64,000 bases of DNA from Streptomyces tuirus (GCA_018195615.1 JAGTPG010000002.1:6069501-6133500); one strand, 5' to 3'; counted from the first letter of the stretch, positions 47,832 to 57,367 are shown. The notes: generated by a model from the letters alone, not told the origin. Numbers and translations are program-made.

Positions 47832-48968
47832 TCAGACGAGCTGCTTCACCGACATCAGCAGATGCCGGTGCGCCCCGGCCTCTCCCGCGCCCGCCCCGGA
47901 GTCGGGCACCGCGTGCAGCAGCGCCCGCTGCCCCGCCCCCAGCAGCTCCAGCCGTACGCGCGGGCTCTCGAAGGAGGTCAGCGCGTCCAGCAGGTAGCCC
48001 GGATTGAACGCCACCTGCACCTCCTCGGCGCCGGTCAGCGTGGCCGGGAGCCGCTGGGCCGCCACGTCGTCCCCGTAGCCGGCACGCAGCAGCACGGACC
48101 CGTCGGCCGAGAAGTCCAGCCGTACCGGACTGTTCACCTCGGCCACCACCGCGACCCGCCGCACCGCCTCCGTGAGCTGCTCGCGCTCCACTTCGGCGAC
48201 CGTCGCCCCGGCCATGTCGAACAGCGATGTGTACGCCGGCAGCCGCCCGTCCAGCAGCCGCAGCGCCGTCCGCGTCCGCCCTCCCTCGAACCCGAGGAGT
48301 CCACCGCCCGGCTCCCAGCCGATCACCACGTCCCCGCAGCGCCCGAGCGAGCGCGCGAGGTCCAGCAGGCGCCGCGCGGGCAGCAGCGCCTCCAGGGCGG
48401 TGCCGGAGGCCGCCGCCTGCGGCTGCCACTCCAGCCGCCGCACGGCATACCGGTAGCGGTCCGAGGCGGCAAGCGTCATCTCCCCGCTGTCCAGACGTAG
48501 TTGGACGCCCGTCAGCAGCGGCAGCGTCTCGTCGCGCCCGGCCGCGACCGTGACCTGGGCGACGGCGGTCGCGAACGCGGCGGCGTCCACCGTGCCGTAC
48601 GGCGCGGGCGGTGCCGGCAGGGCCGGGTACTCCGTGAGCGGCAGCGTCGACAGCCCGAACCGCGTACCGTCCGCCTCCACCGTGAACCGCGACGCCTCCA
48701 GCGCGCAGCTGACCGGCCCGTCCGGCAGCACCTTGCAGACGTCCAGCAGCCGCCGCCCGAGCACGAGCACCCGGCCGGGCACCATGACCTCCGCGTCGGC
48801 CTCCACCCGTACCGCCGCCTCGAAGTCGAACCCCGTCACGGCCAGCCGGCCCGCGTCCGCCTCCAGCAGCAGACCGCCCAGGACCGGCACCGGCGTCCGC
48901 GCGGGCAGCGCCCGTGCCGCCCGGCCCACGGCCTCGGCGAACGCCGTACGGTCGATGCGGAACTCCAT
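47832..48968 (-). CDS. DNA polymerase III beta-clamp paralog
   Basis: The product is a 378-aa three-domain sliding-clamp protein: MEFRIDRTAFAEAVGRAARALPARTPVPVLGGLLLEA, then DAAAFATAVAQVTVAAGRDETLPLLTGVQLRL, ending HRHLLMSVKQLV in place of the usual MPMRL tail. The chromosomal dnaN normally sits beside dnaA and recF, which are absent here, so this is a second, probably specialised, clamp. It may serve repair or an alternative polymerase; this is inference. Confidence 0.85.
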   Translation of the reverse strand: MEFRIDRTAFAEAVGRAARALPARTPVPVLGGLLLEADAGRLAVTGFDFEAAVRVEADAEVMVPGRVLVLGRRLLDVCKVLPDGPVSCALEASRFTVEADGTRFGLSTLPLTEYPALPAPPAPYGTVDAAAFATAVAQVTVAAGRDETLPLLTGVQLRLDSGEMTLAASDRYRYAVRRLEWQPQAAASGTALEALLPARRLLDLARSLGRCGDVVIGWEPGGGLLGFEGGRTRTALRLLDGRLPAYTSLFDMAGATVAEVEREQLTEAVRRVAVVAEVNSPVRLDFSADGSVLLRAGYGDDVAAQRLPATLTGAEEVQVAFNPGYLLDALTSFESPRVRLELLGAGQRALLHAVPDSGAGAGEAGAHRHLLMSVKQLV

Positions 48969-49069
48969 GGAAAATCCCCCTGCGCGAATCCGGTGGTCAG
49001 CCGACGCGGACGTTATCCGCGCCCACTGACAACCGGCCCCGACCAGGGGGAACAGTCCGGCTTCGAGGC

Positions 49070-50341
49070 TCAGGCGGCCGTGGCCAGTCGCTGCCGCATC
49101 CGTGCCGCCCGGGTTCCGAAGACCGTGATCGTCACGACGCCCAGGACCGCCAGCAGCCCGACCCCGACCGTCCCGGCCCAGCCGCCCGCGTGGAAGGCGA
49201 TCGCGCCGACCGTGCTGCCCGCGCTGGAGCCGATGTAGTACGCCGACTGGTACAGCGCCGAGGCCTGCGCGCGGCCGGTCGTGGCCGTCTTGCTGACCGC
49301 CGAGGAGGCCACCGCGTGGCCCGCGAAGAAGCCTCCCGTGATGAGGACCAGGCCCAGCAGGACCAGCGGGAGGGACCCGGCCAGGGACAGCAGCAGGCCC
49401 GTGGCGGTCGTACCGCCCGCCGCGTACAGCGCGCCCCGGCGGCCCAGCCGGCCCACCAGGCGCCCGGCCGTCGACGCCGACACCGTACCGACGAGGTACA
49501 CCAGGAAGATCGAGCCGATGATGCCCTGTGGCAGCGAGAACGGCGCCTCGGTCAGCCGGTACCCGATGACCGTGTACACACCGCCGAACACCGTCATGAA
49601 CAGCGCGCCGATCGCGTACAGCCGGCACAGCAGCGGGTTGGACAGGTGGTCGCGGACCGTGCGGGCCAGCACGCGCGGGCGCAGCGAACCGGCCTTGAAG
49701 TTCCTCGGGGCTGGCAGCAGCAGCCGGAAGGCCACCGCACACGCCACCGCGATCGCGCCGATCACACCGACGGCGACCCGCCAGCCCCACTCCTGGGCGA
49801 CCCAGCCCGTGATGACCCGGCCGCTCATCCCGCCGACACTGTTGCCCGCGACGAACAGCCCGATCGCGGTGACCAGCGCCCTGGGGCTGACCTCCTCCGC
49901 GAGGTACGCGGTCGCCGACGCCGGCAGCCCGGCCAGGGCCGCGCCCTGCAGCGCCCGGAGCACGACCAGGACACCCAGTGAGGGGGCGAAGGGCACCAGC
50001 AGTCCGACCGTCACCGCCACGGCCAGCGAGGCCGTCATGACCGTACGCCGTCCGAAGCGCTCCGACAGGGCGCTCATCGGCAGCACGAACAGCGCCAGCC
50101 CGCCCGTCGCGGCGGCCACGGTCCAGCTCGCGTCGCTCGCCGCCACCCCGAACTCGCCGGAGATCAGCGGGAGCAGTGCCTGCGTGGAGTACAGCAGCGC
50201 GAAGGTCGCGACACCCGCGAGGAAGAGGGCGAGGCTCATCCGGCGGTAGCCGGGCCCGCCCGGGGACATACGTGAGTCGACGGCAGGGACGGAGGCAGCG
50301 GCGCCCACGGTGGTGGACGCCCCGGTACTGGCGGGAGACAT
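49070..50341 (-). CDS. MFS transporter (YnfM-like drug/H+ antiporter family)
   Basis: The gene encodes 423 aa with about twelve membrane segments. The family motif A lies in MSALSERFGRRTVMTASL; other blocks are RALQGAALAGLPASATAYLAEE and ALYQSAYYIGSSAGS. It exports small molecules using the proton gradient. It is divergent from a LysR-type gene with 63 bp between starts, the classical arrangement for a transporter under LysR control. Confidence 0.9.
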   Translation of the reverse strand: MSPASTGASTTVGAAASVPAVDSRMSPGGPGYRRMSLALFLAGVATFALLYSTQALLPLISGEFGVAASDASWTVAAATGGLALFVLPMSALSERFGRRTVMTASLAVAVTVGLLVPFAPSLGVLVVLRALQGAALAGLPASATAYLAEEVSPRALVTAIGLFVAGNSVGGMSGRVITGWVAQEWGWRVAVGVIGAIAVACAVAFRLLLPAPRNFKAGSLRPRVLARTVRDHLSNPLLCRLYAIGALFMTVFGGVYTVIGYRLTEAPFSLPQGIIGSIFLVYLVGTVSASTAGRLVGRLGRRGALYAAGGTTATGLLLSLAGSLPLVLLGLVLITGGFFAGHAVASSAVSKTATTGRAQASALYQSAYYIGSSAGSTVGAIAFHAGGWAGTVGVGLLAVLGVVTITVFGTRAARMRQRLATAA

Positions 50342-50404
50342 GCTTCGAAATTACGCACGACCCCACTGATCCGTCCAATGCATGGAACCGAGATAATCGT
50401 TCCC

Positions 50405-51357
50405 ATGGTGCATCAACACAGTTCAGCGGATCGGCTGTCACCGTCCAGTGACACAGAAGACATGGTGATGTTGCTGGCGCCCCGCCTCGCGTACTTCGCC
50501 GGCGTGGCCCGCACCGAGCACGTCACCCGCGCCGCCCAGGAGATGAACGTCCCCCAGTCGACGCTCTCCCGGGCCATGGCCCGCCTGGAGCAGGACCTGG
50601 GCGTCGACCTGTTCGCCCGCCACGGCCGCACCGTGTCCCTCACCCCGGCCGGGCGCACCTTCCTCACGTCCGTCGAACGGGCCCTGGCCGAGGTCGAGCG
50701 CGCCGCCGAGGACGTGCGGGCCGACGCCGACCCCGCCACCGGCAAGGTCGCCTTCGGCTTCCTGCACACCATGGGCGCCGAGACCGTCCCGGGCCTGCTC
50801 CACGCGTTCCGCGCCGACCATCCCCGGGTCCGCTTCAGCCTGGTCCAGAACTACGGCGAGGCCATGCTCGAACGCCTCCGCGCCGGCGAACTCGACCTGT
50901 GCCTGACGTCCCCGGTCCCCGACGCGCCCGACCTGGTCGCCCGCCGCCTCGACGAACAGAAACTCCGCCTGGTCGTCCCGGCGGACCACTCCCTCGCGGG
51001 CCGCCGCCGCATCCGCCTCGCCGAGGCAGCGGACGAAATGTTCGTCACCCTGGAACCCGGCTACGGCCTCCGCCGCATCACCGACGACCTCTGCAAGGAG
51101 GCCGGCTTCAAGCCGCGCATCGCCTTCGAGGGGGAGGAGGCGGAGACCTTGAGGGGCCTGGTGGCGGCGGGCCTGGGAGTCGCCCTCCTGCCCCCACCGG
51201 CAGTCCCGCGCCCCGGGGTGGTCGAACTGACGGTCACGGCCCCCGAGCGGCCCGCGAGATCGGCGTGGCCTGGCTGGAGGGCAGACCGGACACACCCCCG
51301 GTGGCAGCCTTCAAGAGGTTCCTGCTCTCAAGAAGAGGCAGCTTGTTGCCAACCTGA
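50405..51357 (+). CDS. LysR-family regulator, one apparent -1 frame break near the 3' end
   Basis: The N-terminal winged helix-turn-helix is RLAYFAGVARTEHVTRAAQEMNVPQSTLSRAMARLEQDLG. The effector domain includes KVAFGFLHTMGAETVPGLLHAF and GLVAAGLGVALLPPPAVPRPGVVELTV. One missing C near 51246 (CCC-GAG) diverts the frame; restoring it gives APRAAREIGVAWLEGRP and a stop at 51357, a normal length of about 318 aa. Without the correction the frame runs on through a repeat element. It is divergent from the MFS gene, its likely target. Confidence 0.9.
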
Positions 51358-51358
51358 A

Positions 51359-51404
51359 GGGGCGCGGGGAACTGCGCGACCAGCCACAGACAACCCGCAC
51401 CCCG
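51359..51404 (+). repeat. Dispersed Streptomyces repeat (GGGGCGCGGGGAACTGCGCG family), copy 2
   Basis: The sequence starts GGGGCGCGGGGAACTGCGCG, then ACCAGCCACAGACAACCCGC. It begins 2 bp after the restored LysR stop codon and is the same element as at 4757-4800 in inverse orientation. It lies between convergent genes. Confidence 0.8.
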
Positions 51405-51429
51405 AAACCCACAGGCACCTCAAACGGCG

Positions 51430-52188
51430 CTACCGCCTCGACGGACTGAACCCCGCGGCCAACGGCATCCGCAACCCCAACGGCGGCGGCGCGGCAAACG
51501 CATCCCGCACGGGCCGCGACACGGCCCGCCCGAACAACGCCCCCATCACGAAGTCCTCGGCCAGCGCCAGCACTTCATCCCGGTACTGACTCAACCCGTG
51601 CCCGTCCGCGTGCACTTCGAACCGGCACACATCCCGATTCGCCTTCTTCGCCCGCGCCGCCAGCCGGAACGACAACTCGGGATCCGTCCGCCCGTCATTC
51701 GTGCCGTGCACGATCAGCACCTGCCGCCCCACCAACTGCTTCACCGGTTCGGGTGGCGCCGCCACATCCTCCTCCGGCAGCCAAGGGGCGAGCGCCAGCA
51801 CGGAGTTGACGGCCTCGTGCCCACCCGCGCACAACCCGGCCCGGCCGCCCATGCCGATACCGGCGAGGCAGACGGGCACGTCTCCGTAGCGCCGTACGAC
51901 CTCGTCGGCCGCCCAGGCCGCGTCGCGCGCGAGGTTGGCCTCGCTGCCGTTCCAGCCGCGGCAGCGGTAGTGGACCACGTGCGTGACGAGGCCCTCGCCG
52001 CGGCCCGCGCGGGCCAGGCGGCGCCCCAGGGCGCGTACGGAGGCGGTCGCCAGCAGGGGGGACGGTCTGCGGCCGGAGACCTCGTCACCGCCGGGGAGCA
52101 GCAGCACCACGCCGCTCACCGCCGTCGGTTCCGGACCGAACGTCCTGCCCAGCCGGGCCCTGCGAACCGGCGTCGCTTGGTGTGCCAT
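51430..52188 (-). CDS. Alpha/beta-hydrolase-fold protein lacking the nucleophile Ser
   Basis: The gene encodes 252 aa. TAVSGVVLLLPGGDE gives the oxyanion region, VCLAGIGMGGRAGL occupies the nucleophile elbow, QVLIVHGTNDGRTDPE the acid, and VHADGHGLSQYRDEV the His. The elbow reads G-I-G-M-G, with Gly where GxSxG hydrolases have Ser, so classical catalysis is unlikely unless another residue substitutes. The C-terminal 40 residues are variable. It converges on the LysR gene, with the repeat between. Confidence 0.75.
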   Translation of the reverse strand: MAHQATPVRRARLGRTFGPEPTAVSGVVLLLPGGDEVSGRRPSPLLATASVRALGRRLARAGRGEGLVTHVVHYRCRGWNGSEANLARDAAWAADEVVRRYGDVPVCLAGIGMGGRAGLCAGGHEAVNSVLALAPWLPEEDVAAPPEPVKQLVGRQVLIVHGTNDGRTDPELSFRLAARAKKANRDVCRFEVHADGHGLSQYRDEVLALAEDFVMGALFGRAVSRPVRDAFAAPPPLGLRMPLAAGFSPSRR

Positions 52189-52283
52189 GACAGAACAGTG
52201 TCAGAAGGGCGGGTGTACTCAACCCGTCCTGGGGGTCACCGTTACGTATCGACGGAAACGTAAAGCGACCGGGAACGCGCCAT

Positions 52284-52295
52284 CTACGCGCGTAG
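52284..52295. promoter_or_regulatory. Candidate nucleoside-regulon operator upstream of add
   Basis: CTACGCGCGTAG is a perfect palindrome ending 16 bp before the add ATG, where a bound repressor would block transcription start or elongation. Confidence 0.75.
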
Positions 52296-52311
52296 GAGTT
52301 AGAGTGCGGAA

Positions 52312-53469
52312 ATGACGAGCCAGACCATCGCGAACACCCCGACACCGGACCAGATCCACCGGGCGCCCAAGGTTCTGCTGCACGACCACCTCGACGGCGG
52401 ACTGCGCCCCGCGACGATCGTCGACCTCGCCCGCGAAGCCGGCTACTCCCAGCTCCCCGAGGCCGATCCGGAGAAGCTCGGCGTCTGGTTCCGGGAGGCC
52501 GCCGACTCCGGCTCCCTGGAACGGTACCTGGAGACCTTCTCCCACACCGTCGGCGTCATGCAGACCCGCGAGGCCCTGGTGCGGGTCGCCGCCGAGTGCG
52601 CCGAGGACCTCGCCGAGGACGGCGTCGTCTACGCCGAGGTGCGCTACGCCCCCGAGCAGCACCTGGAGGGCGGCCTGAGCCTCGAAGAGGTCGTCGAGGC
52701 CGTCAACGAGGGCTTCCGGGAAGGAGAGCGGCGCGCGCTGGGGAGCGGGCACCGCATCCGCGTCGGCGCCCTGCTCACCGCCATGCGGCACGCGGCCCGC
52801 GCCCTGGAGATCGCCGAACTCGCCAACCGCTACCGGGACCTCGGAGTCGTCGGCTTCGACATCGCGGGCGCCGAGGCCGGCTACCCGCCCACCCGGCATC
52901 TGGACGCCTTCGAGTACCTCAAGCGCGAGAACAATCATTTCACCATCCACGCCGGCGAGGCCTTCGGGCTGCCGTCCATCTGGCAGGCCCTGCAGTGGTG
53001 CGGTGCCGACCGGCTCGGGCACGGGGTGCGGATCATCGACGACATCCAGGTCCACGAGGACGGCAGGGTCGAACTCGGGCGGCTCGCCTCGTACGTCCGG
53101 GACAAGCGCATCCCGCTGGAGCTGTGCCCCAGCTCCAACCTCCAGACCGGGGCGGCCTCCTCGTACGCCGAGCACCCCATCGGGCTGCTGCGCCGGCTGC
53201 ATTTCCGCGCCACCGTCAATACGGACAACCGCCTGATGTCCCACACCAGCATGAGCCGTGAATTCGAGCACCTTGTCGAGGTGTTCGGTTACACGCTCGA
53301 CGACATGCAGTGGTTCTCGGTCAATGCGATGAAATCAGCATTCATTCCTTTCGATGAACGACTGGCCATGATCAATGACGTGATCAAGCCGGGGTATGCG
53401 GAGCTGAAATCCGAATGGCTGTTCCGGCAGACCGCATCTACCAGCGGTTCTGTCGTTTCGGAGAGCTGA
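52312..53469 (+). CDS. add: Adenosine deaminase
   Basis: The product deaminates adenosine and deoxyadenosine to inosine and deoxyinosine. The 385-aa TIM barrel has zinc ligands H24/H26 (LLHDHLDGG), H213 in HAGEAFG with catalytic E216, H237 (GADRLGHGVR) and D305 (VNTDNRLMS). The length is normal. It stands alone as one transcription unit with the palindromic operator directly upstream, tying it to the nucleoside uptake genes 8 kb away. Confidence 0.96.
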   Translation: MTSQTIANTPTPDQIHRAPKVLLHDHLDGGLRPATIVDLAREAGYSQLPEADPEKLGVWFREAADSGSLERYLETFSHTVGVMQTREALVRVAAECAEDLAEDGVVYAEVRYAPEQHLEGGLSLEEVVEAVNEGFREGERRALGSGHRIRVGALLTAMRHAARALEIAELANRYRDLGVVGFDIAGAEAGYPPTRHLDAFEYLKRENNHFTIHAGEAFGLPSIWQALQWCGADRLGHGVRIIDDIQVHEDGRVELGRLASYVRDKRIPLELCPSSNLQTGAASSYAEHPIGLLRRLHFRATVNTDNRLMSHTSMSREFEHLVEVFGYTLDDMQWFSVNAMKSAFIPFDERLAMINDVIKPGYAELKSEWLFRQTASTSGSVVSES

Positions 53470-53611
53470 CCCCGGGGAGACGGGCGCACAAGGAATGCGG
53501 GCGGTGTTCACAAGCCGTCCGCATTTCGATGTTTGCGGCGGGTGGCGCCGCGTGTCTACGGTCGCTGGACCGCTCACCCACCCCGTCATCCCATTGCGAG
53601 GACGCGTTTTC

Positions 53612-53965
53612 ATGAAGCAGTCTGCTGCCAAGTCCCTCGGTGTCGCCGCTCTCGGTGCTGCCTTCGCCGCCGCCGGTGCGGGCGCCGCCAACGCCGCTCC
53701 GGCCGTCCCCGACACCGCCCGGACGCTGGAGACAGTCACCCAGGCGCTCCCGGCGGAGCAGCTCTCCCAGGTGGTGCCCGGTTCGGGTGAGGCGCTGGGG
53801 CAGGGGCAGACCTTGGCCGGTACCGGTCTCGCCGCCGCCCAGCCGGCCGGCGAGCAGGTGCTCGCCCAGGGCCCGGCCGGCCCGGCCGGCCAGCTGCTCG
53901 GCGGACTGCCCACGAAGGGTCTGCCGACCAAGGGTCTGCCCACGAAGGGCCTTCCGGCCGTCTGA
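53612..53965 (+). CDS. Small secreted protein with GLPTK repeats
   Basis: The gene encodes 117 aa with a typical signal peptide (SLGVAALGAAFAAAGAGAANAAP). The mature part is Gln/Gly/Ala/Leu-rich without cysteine and ends in three GLPTK repeats. No enzymatic motif is present. It resembles in style, though not clearly in sequence, the small secreted protein at 59996. The ATG follows a GAGG-like site. Function unknown; a surface or wall-associated protein is plausible. Confidence 0.65.
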   Translation: MKQSAAKSLGVAALGAAFAAAGAGAANAAPAVPDTARTLETVTQALPAEQLSQVVPGSGEALGQGQTLAGTGLAAAQPAGEQVLAQGPAGPAGQLLGGLPTKGLPTKGLPTKGLPAV

Positions 53966-53988
53966 GCCTCCCGCCCGCGCGGACACAC

Positions 53989-54032
53989 GCCGATGGGGCG
54001 CCCCCCTGGTTCCAGGGGTGCGCCCCATCGGC
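53989..54032. terminator. Bidirectional terminator between secreted protein and pspC-like gene
   Basis: GCCGATGGGGCG pairs perfectly with CGCCCCATCGGC (12 bp), and the stem continues inward with CCCC/GGGG. It separates two convergent genes. Confidence 0.85.
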
Positions 54033-54048
54033 GTTGTGCAACGGGTGG

Positions 54049-54261
54049 TCACCAGGCCGTCTGTGCCTTGCTGTGCACCTTGCTCTCGGAGGGCAGCAGG
54101 ATCCACAGCGCGATGTACAGCAGGAACTGCGGGCCCGGCAGCAGACACGAGACCAGGAAGATCACCCGCATCGTCGTCGCGGAGGTGCCGAAGCGCCGTG
54201 CCAGTGCGGCGCACACTCCGCCGATCATGCGGCCGTGGGTGGGGCGGGCGAGGCGGGACAT
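54049..54261 (-). CDS. PspC-domain membrane protein
   Basis: The gene encodes 70 aa from MSRLARPTHGRMIGGVCAAL. The PspC signature continues with ARRFGTSATTMRVIFLVSC and the hydrophobic segment FLLYIALWILLPSE. Such small proteins act in envelope-stress responses. A longer frame to 54324 lacks domain support. It is co-oriented with the VanZ-type gene upstream. Confidence 0.88.
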   Translation of the reverse strand: MSRLARPTHGRMIGGVCAALARRFGTSATTMRVIFLVSCLLPGPQFLLYIALWILLPSESKVHSKAQTAW

Positions 54262-54325
54262 GTGCGACTCCTTCGTGAGCGTCGGTGTGAGGCCTCTCGT
54301 CCGAGTACCCCATCTGCACTCCACG

Positions 54326-54910
54326 CTACGGAGACGAAGGGGGCAAAGCGTCGCTCCACGGGGCGATCCCGACCCTGGGAATCGTCGGGGTCCGACCCTG
54401 AGCCGGCTCCTCCGGGGAAAGGGGCGTGCGGGGCAGGCGCGCGAGCGTACGGCGGCGCAGCCAGGAGCGGCCGGCCGGGACGAGCGCGAGGTGCGCGAGG
54501 GCCACGCCCGCGGTGTTCAGGAACAGCGAGTCGATGTCGACGACCTGGCCGGGAACGCCGGTCTGGAGCAGTTCGATGCCCAGCGACAGCAGGGCGCCGG
54601 CGGTGACGGTGTTCAACAGGGACGCCCACCGCGAGACGAGCAGCCTGCCGCTCGCCATGGGCAGCAGCACGCCCAGTGGGGCGAGCAGGGCCAGCCCCTC
54701 ACCGATCCGGCGGGCCGCCTCGGGCCAGCCCAGGGCGAGATCGGCCCGCAGGCCGTCGAACGGCCGCAGATTGGCGGGCATGACCCAGGGCACGTCCAGC
54801 GGTCGCAGCGTGAACCAGGCGACGAACGCGAGGTGTGCGACGAGGAGGACACCTCCTGTCACACGGATGCGGAACGCGGCGCTGCCGCCGATGGAGCCTT
54901 GACGCTGCAC
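54326..54910 (-). CDS. VanZ-family membrane protein
   Basis: The gene encodes 194 aa with four hydrophobic segments and the VanZ motif region IELLQTGVPGQVVDIDSLFLNTAGV. The start is a GTG. VanZ homologues confer low-level teicoplanin tolerance in some hosts, but most are of unknown function. The C-terminus is Pro/Arg-rich. It lies between the pspC-like gene and the afsQ operon. Confidence 0.85.
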   Translation of the reverse strand: MQRQGSIGGSAAFRIRVTGGVLLVAHLAFVAWFTLRPLDVPWVMPANLRPFDGLRADLALGWPEAARRIGEGLALLAPLGVLLPMASGRLLVSRWASLLNTVTAGALLSLGIELLQTGVPGQVVDIDSLFLNTAGVALAHLALVPAGRSWLRRRTLARLPRTPLSPEEPAQGRTPTIPRVGIAPWSDALPPSSP

Positions 54911-55005
54911 GCCCCCCTAGACGCGACCTCCGGCAGGATCGGTTCCGGGATGCCCCCGGTACCCCTGTGAGGCATGCGCCACAGGGCCCGGCGGGGCCGG
55001 CCGCT

Positions 55006-55767
55006 TCACTCGCCGGCCACGTCCTTGGACGGCGGTTCCTCGCTGCCCGGGCGGGCCCGTACCTCGTCGGTGCACTCGTAGCGCCGCGGGGGACCGGCGC
55101 CGGGGCCGCCCAGCACCACGGAGCCGTCGCCCTGGGCGGCCGCGGAGTCGGAGAAGGTGCAGACGATCTGGGCGAGGGCGTACGAGGTGAGGCTGTCCGG
55201 GGCGGTGCTGAGCCGCAGGGTGTCCTCCGGGTCGCCGGCCCGGGGCGCGCCGACGGTGATGCCGCCGCGTACGTCCGTGCTGTAGCCGGCCTCCTTCTCG
55301 GCGGGCGACGGCGGCGCCGCGAGCTCGTCCAGCAGGCCCTGCGCCACCAGCCGGCGCCGCTCGGAGTCGGCCGCTCCGTCCGGGACCCGTACCGTCCGGT
55401 CCACGGTCACCAGCGAGGACCCGCACAGCAGGAACACCTGCACCGGCAGCCCCCGGGCGGCCTGCGCCGTCACGTCCGGCTCGGCGAGCGAGCACCGCAC
55501 CCGCGAGGGCGCGGGCCCGTAGTTCGTCGGCACCTCCGTGGCCCGTATCCCGCACCCGGCGAGCAACACGGCAAGCGCGGGAACGGCGACCAGCCGGCCC
55601 GCCGCCACGAGGCGCCGCCGGCGGGCGCTCGCGGCGCCGCCGCCGAGTGCCGTCGCGGGGCTCCGGCGGCGTGCGCCCGCGCCGCTGCCTCCGGGGGCGG
55701 GCAGGGAGCGTGCCCGCCGGGCGCCGGCGCCCTCGTGAGGCGCGGTCGGTGGACGGCGTGTGGTCAT
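55006..55767 (-). CDS. Lipoprotein of the afsQ operon (GerMN-like)
   Basis: The gene encodes 253 aa. After an unusually long Arg/Pro/Gly-rich N-terminus, the hydrophobic segment VAVPALAVLLAGCGI contains a lipobox (LAGC). The mature part (VQVFLLCGSSLVTVDRTVRVP, ERRRLVAQGLLDELAAPPSP, GYSTDVRGGITVG) resembles the GerMN fold of LpqB-type sensor accessories. Its ATG overlaps the afsQ2 stop (ATGA). It probably modulates AfsQ2 signalling from outside the membrane. A start further downstream is possible, given the long N-terminus. Confidence 0.8.
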   Translation of the reverse strand: MTTRRPPTAPHEGAGARRARSLPAPGGSGAGARRRSPATALGGGAASARRRRLVAAGRLVAVPALAVLLAGCGIRATEVPTNYGPAPSRVRCSLAEPDVTAQAARGLPVQVFLLCGSSLVTVDRTVRVPDGAADSERRRLVAQGLLDELAAPPSPAEKEAGYSTDVRGGITVGAPRAGDPEDTLRLSTAPDSLTSYALAQIVCTFSDSAAAQGDGSVVLGGPGAGPPRRYECTDEVRARPGSEEPPSKDVAGE

Positions 55768-57367
55768 CAGGCGTCCCCCTTCGAGTCCTCGGCCTGGTTC
55801 CGGTCGGCGTCGGGCCCGGGCTTCCGCCGGTCTTCGGCGGCCTGTTCCTCCGGTGCCGTGTCGCGCGGGAGCCGCAGGGTGAACACCGCGCCCGAGTCGG
55901 ACGAGTTGGCCGCGGTGATCTCGCCGCCGTGGATGTGGGCGTTCTCCAGGGCGATGGACAGACCGAGGCCACTGCCCTCGGAGCGCGGCCGGGAGGCGCT
56001 GGCCTTGTAGAAACGGTCGAAGACGTGCGGCAGGACGTCCTCGGGGATGCCGGGTCCGTGGTCCTGCACCTCGATGACGATCGAGTCGTCCGCCTCGCGG
56101 ACGGACACCCGCACCGGGGAGCCGCCGTGCTTGAGCGCGTTGCCGATGAGGTTGGCCAGGATGACGTCCAGCCGGCGCGGGTCCAGCCGGGCGTGGATAC
56201 CGCGCTCGGCGTCCAGCTCGACCGCGTCCAGCCAGGCGCGGGCGTCGATGCACGCGGTGATCTGGTCGGCGATGTCGACGTCGTCCAGGACCAGCCGGGC
56301 GGTGCCCGCGTCGAAGCGGGTGACCTCCATCAGGTTCTCGACCAGGTCGTTCAGGCGCCGGGTCTCGCTGACCACCAGCCGTACGGCCGGCTCGATCATC
56401 GGGTCCATGCTCCCGGTCTCCGCCTCCAGCTCCTCCTCCAGCACCTCCGTCACGGCGGTGATCGCGGTGAGCGGCGTCCGCAGCTCATGGCTCATGTCCG
56501 CCACGAACCGCCGGGACGCCTCGTCCCGCGCGGCCATGTCGGCGACCCGTTTCTCCAGCGCCTCGGCCGCGTTGTTGAACGTCCGGGAGAGGTCGGCCAG
56601 TTCGTCCGTCCCCGACACCCTCAGCCGGGTGTCCAGCTTGCCCTCGCCGAGCCGCCGCGCGGCCGCCCCGAGCCGCTGCACCGGCTTCAGCACGGTCGTC
56701 GCCGCGGCCTGCGCGAGCAGCGCCGAGCCGATCAGCGCCAGCCCCGTGGCGATCCCCAGCGACCAGGCCAGCGAGTTCAGGTCCTTGGCCTCCGGCTCCA
56801 GCGACTTGAGCATGTACCCGGTCGGACCGCCGCCGATCACCCGCGTCCCGGCCACCAGATACGGGGTGTCGTGGTCGACGACCCGCTGCCAGTACAGGTG
56901 GTACGGGTGCTTGTTGGCCCCGTCGATCTTCTGCGTCTTGTTCACCGCGGTACGCAGCGAGGCCGGAACGTCCCGCAGCGAGAAGCCGCTCAGCCCGCCG
57001 GAGCTGCCGTAGACGGTCCTGCCCTCGGCGTCGGTGGCGACCAGCAGCACGCTGAAACGCTGGTCGCTGCCCGCCATCTGGCCCGCGGTGTGCTGCAGCT
57101 CGTCCTGCGTCGGATGCTCGGGCAGCGCGCCCGCCCGGTTTTGCATCTCCTGCTCGAAGTCGCGCAGCACCGCGTCCTGGGCGCGCGTCAGCACGGCCTC
57201 GCGGTTGAGCCAGTACGCGATGCCGGACGCGGACACGGCGGCCGTCAGCGCCACCAGGCCGAACACGACGACCAGCCGCAGCCGCAGGCTCGTGAAACGC
57301 AGCCGCGACCAGACTCCCTTGCGCGCCGCGGCCCAGCCGCGGGTCCCCCTTGGTGCTCCTGTGTCAC
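55767..57367 (-). CDS. afsQ2: Sensor histidine kinase AfsQ2, suspected -1 break near its start
   Basis: The protein has two membrane segments (LVVVFGLVALTAAVSASGIAYW and GIATGLALIGSALLAQ) around an extracytoplasmic sensor domain. HAMP, the dimerisation box RRFVADMSHELRTPLTAI with the phospho-His, and N, G1 and G2 boxes (NLIGNALKHG, DHGPGIP, GSGLGLSIA) follow. It phosphorylates AfsQ1. A GTG overlapping the afsQ1 stop gives VTQEHQGGP. It joins the main frame (RGWAAARKGVWSRL) only if one C is added near 57342. Without it the first in-frame start is GTG 57398, inside afsQ1. Confidence 0.9.

Noticed and set aside
47832..48968. Chromosome origin region suggested by dnaN
   Set aside because: No dnaA, recF, gyrB or cluster of DnaA boxes is present around the gene.
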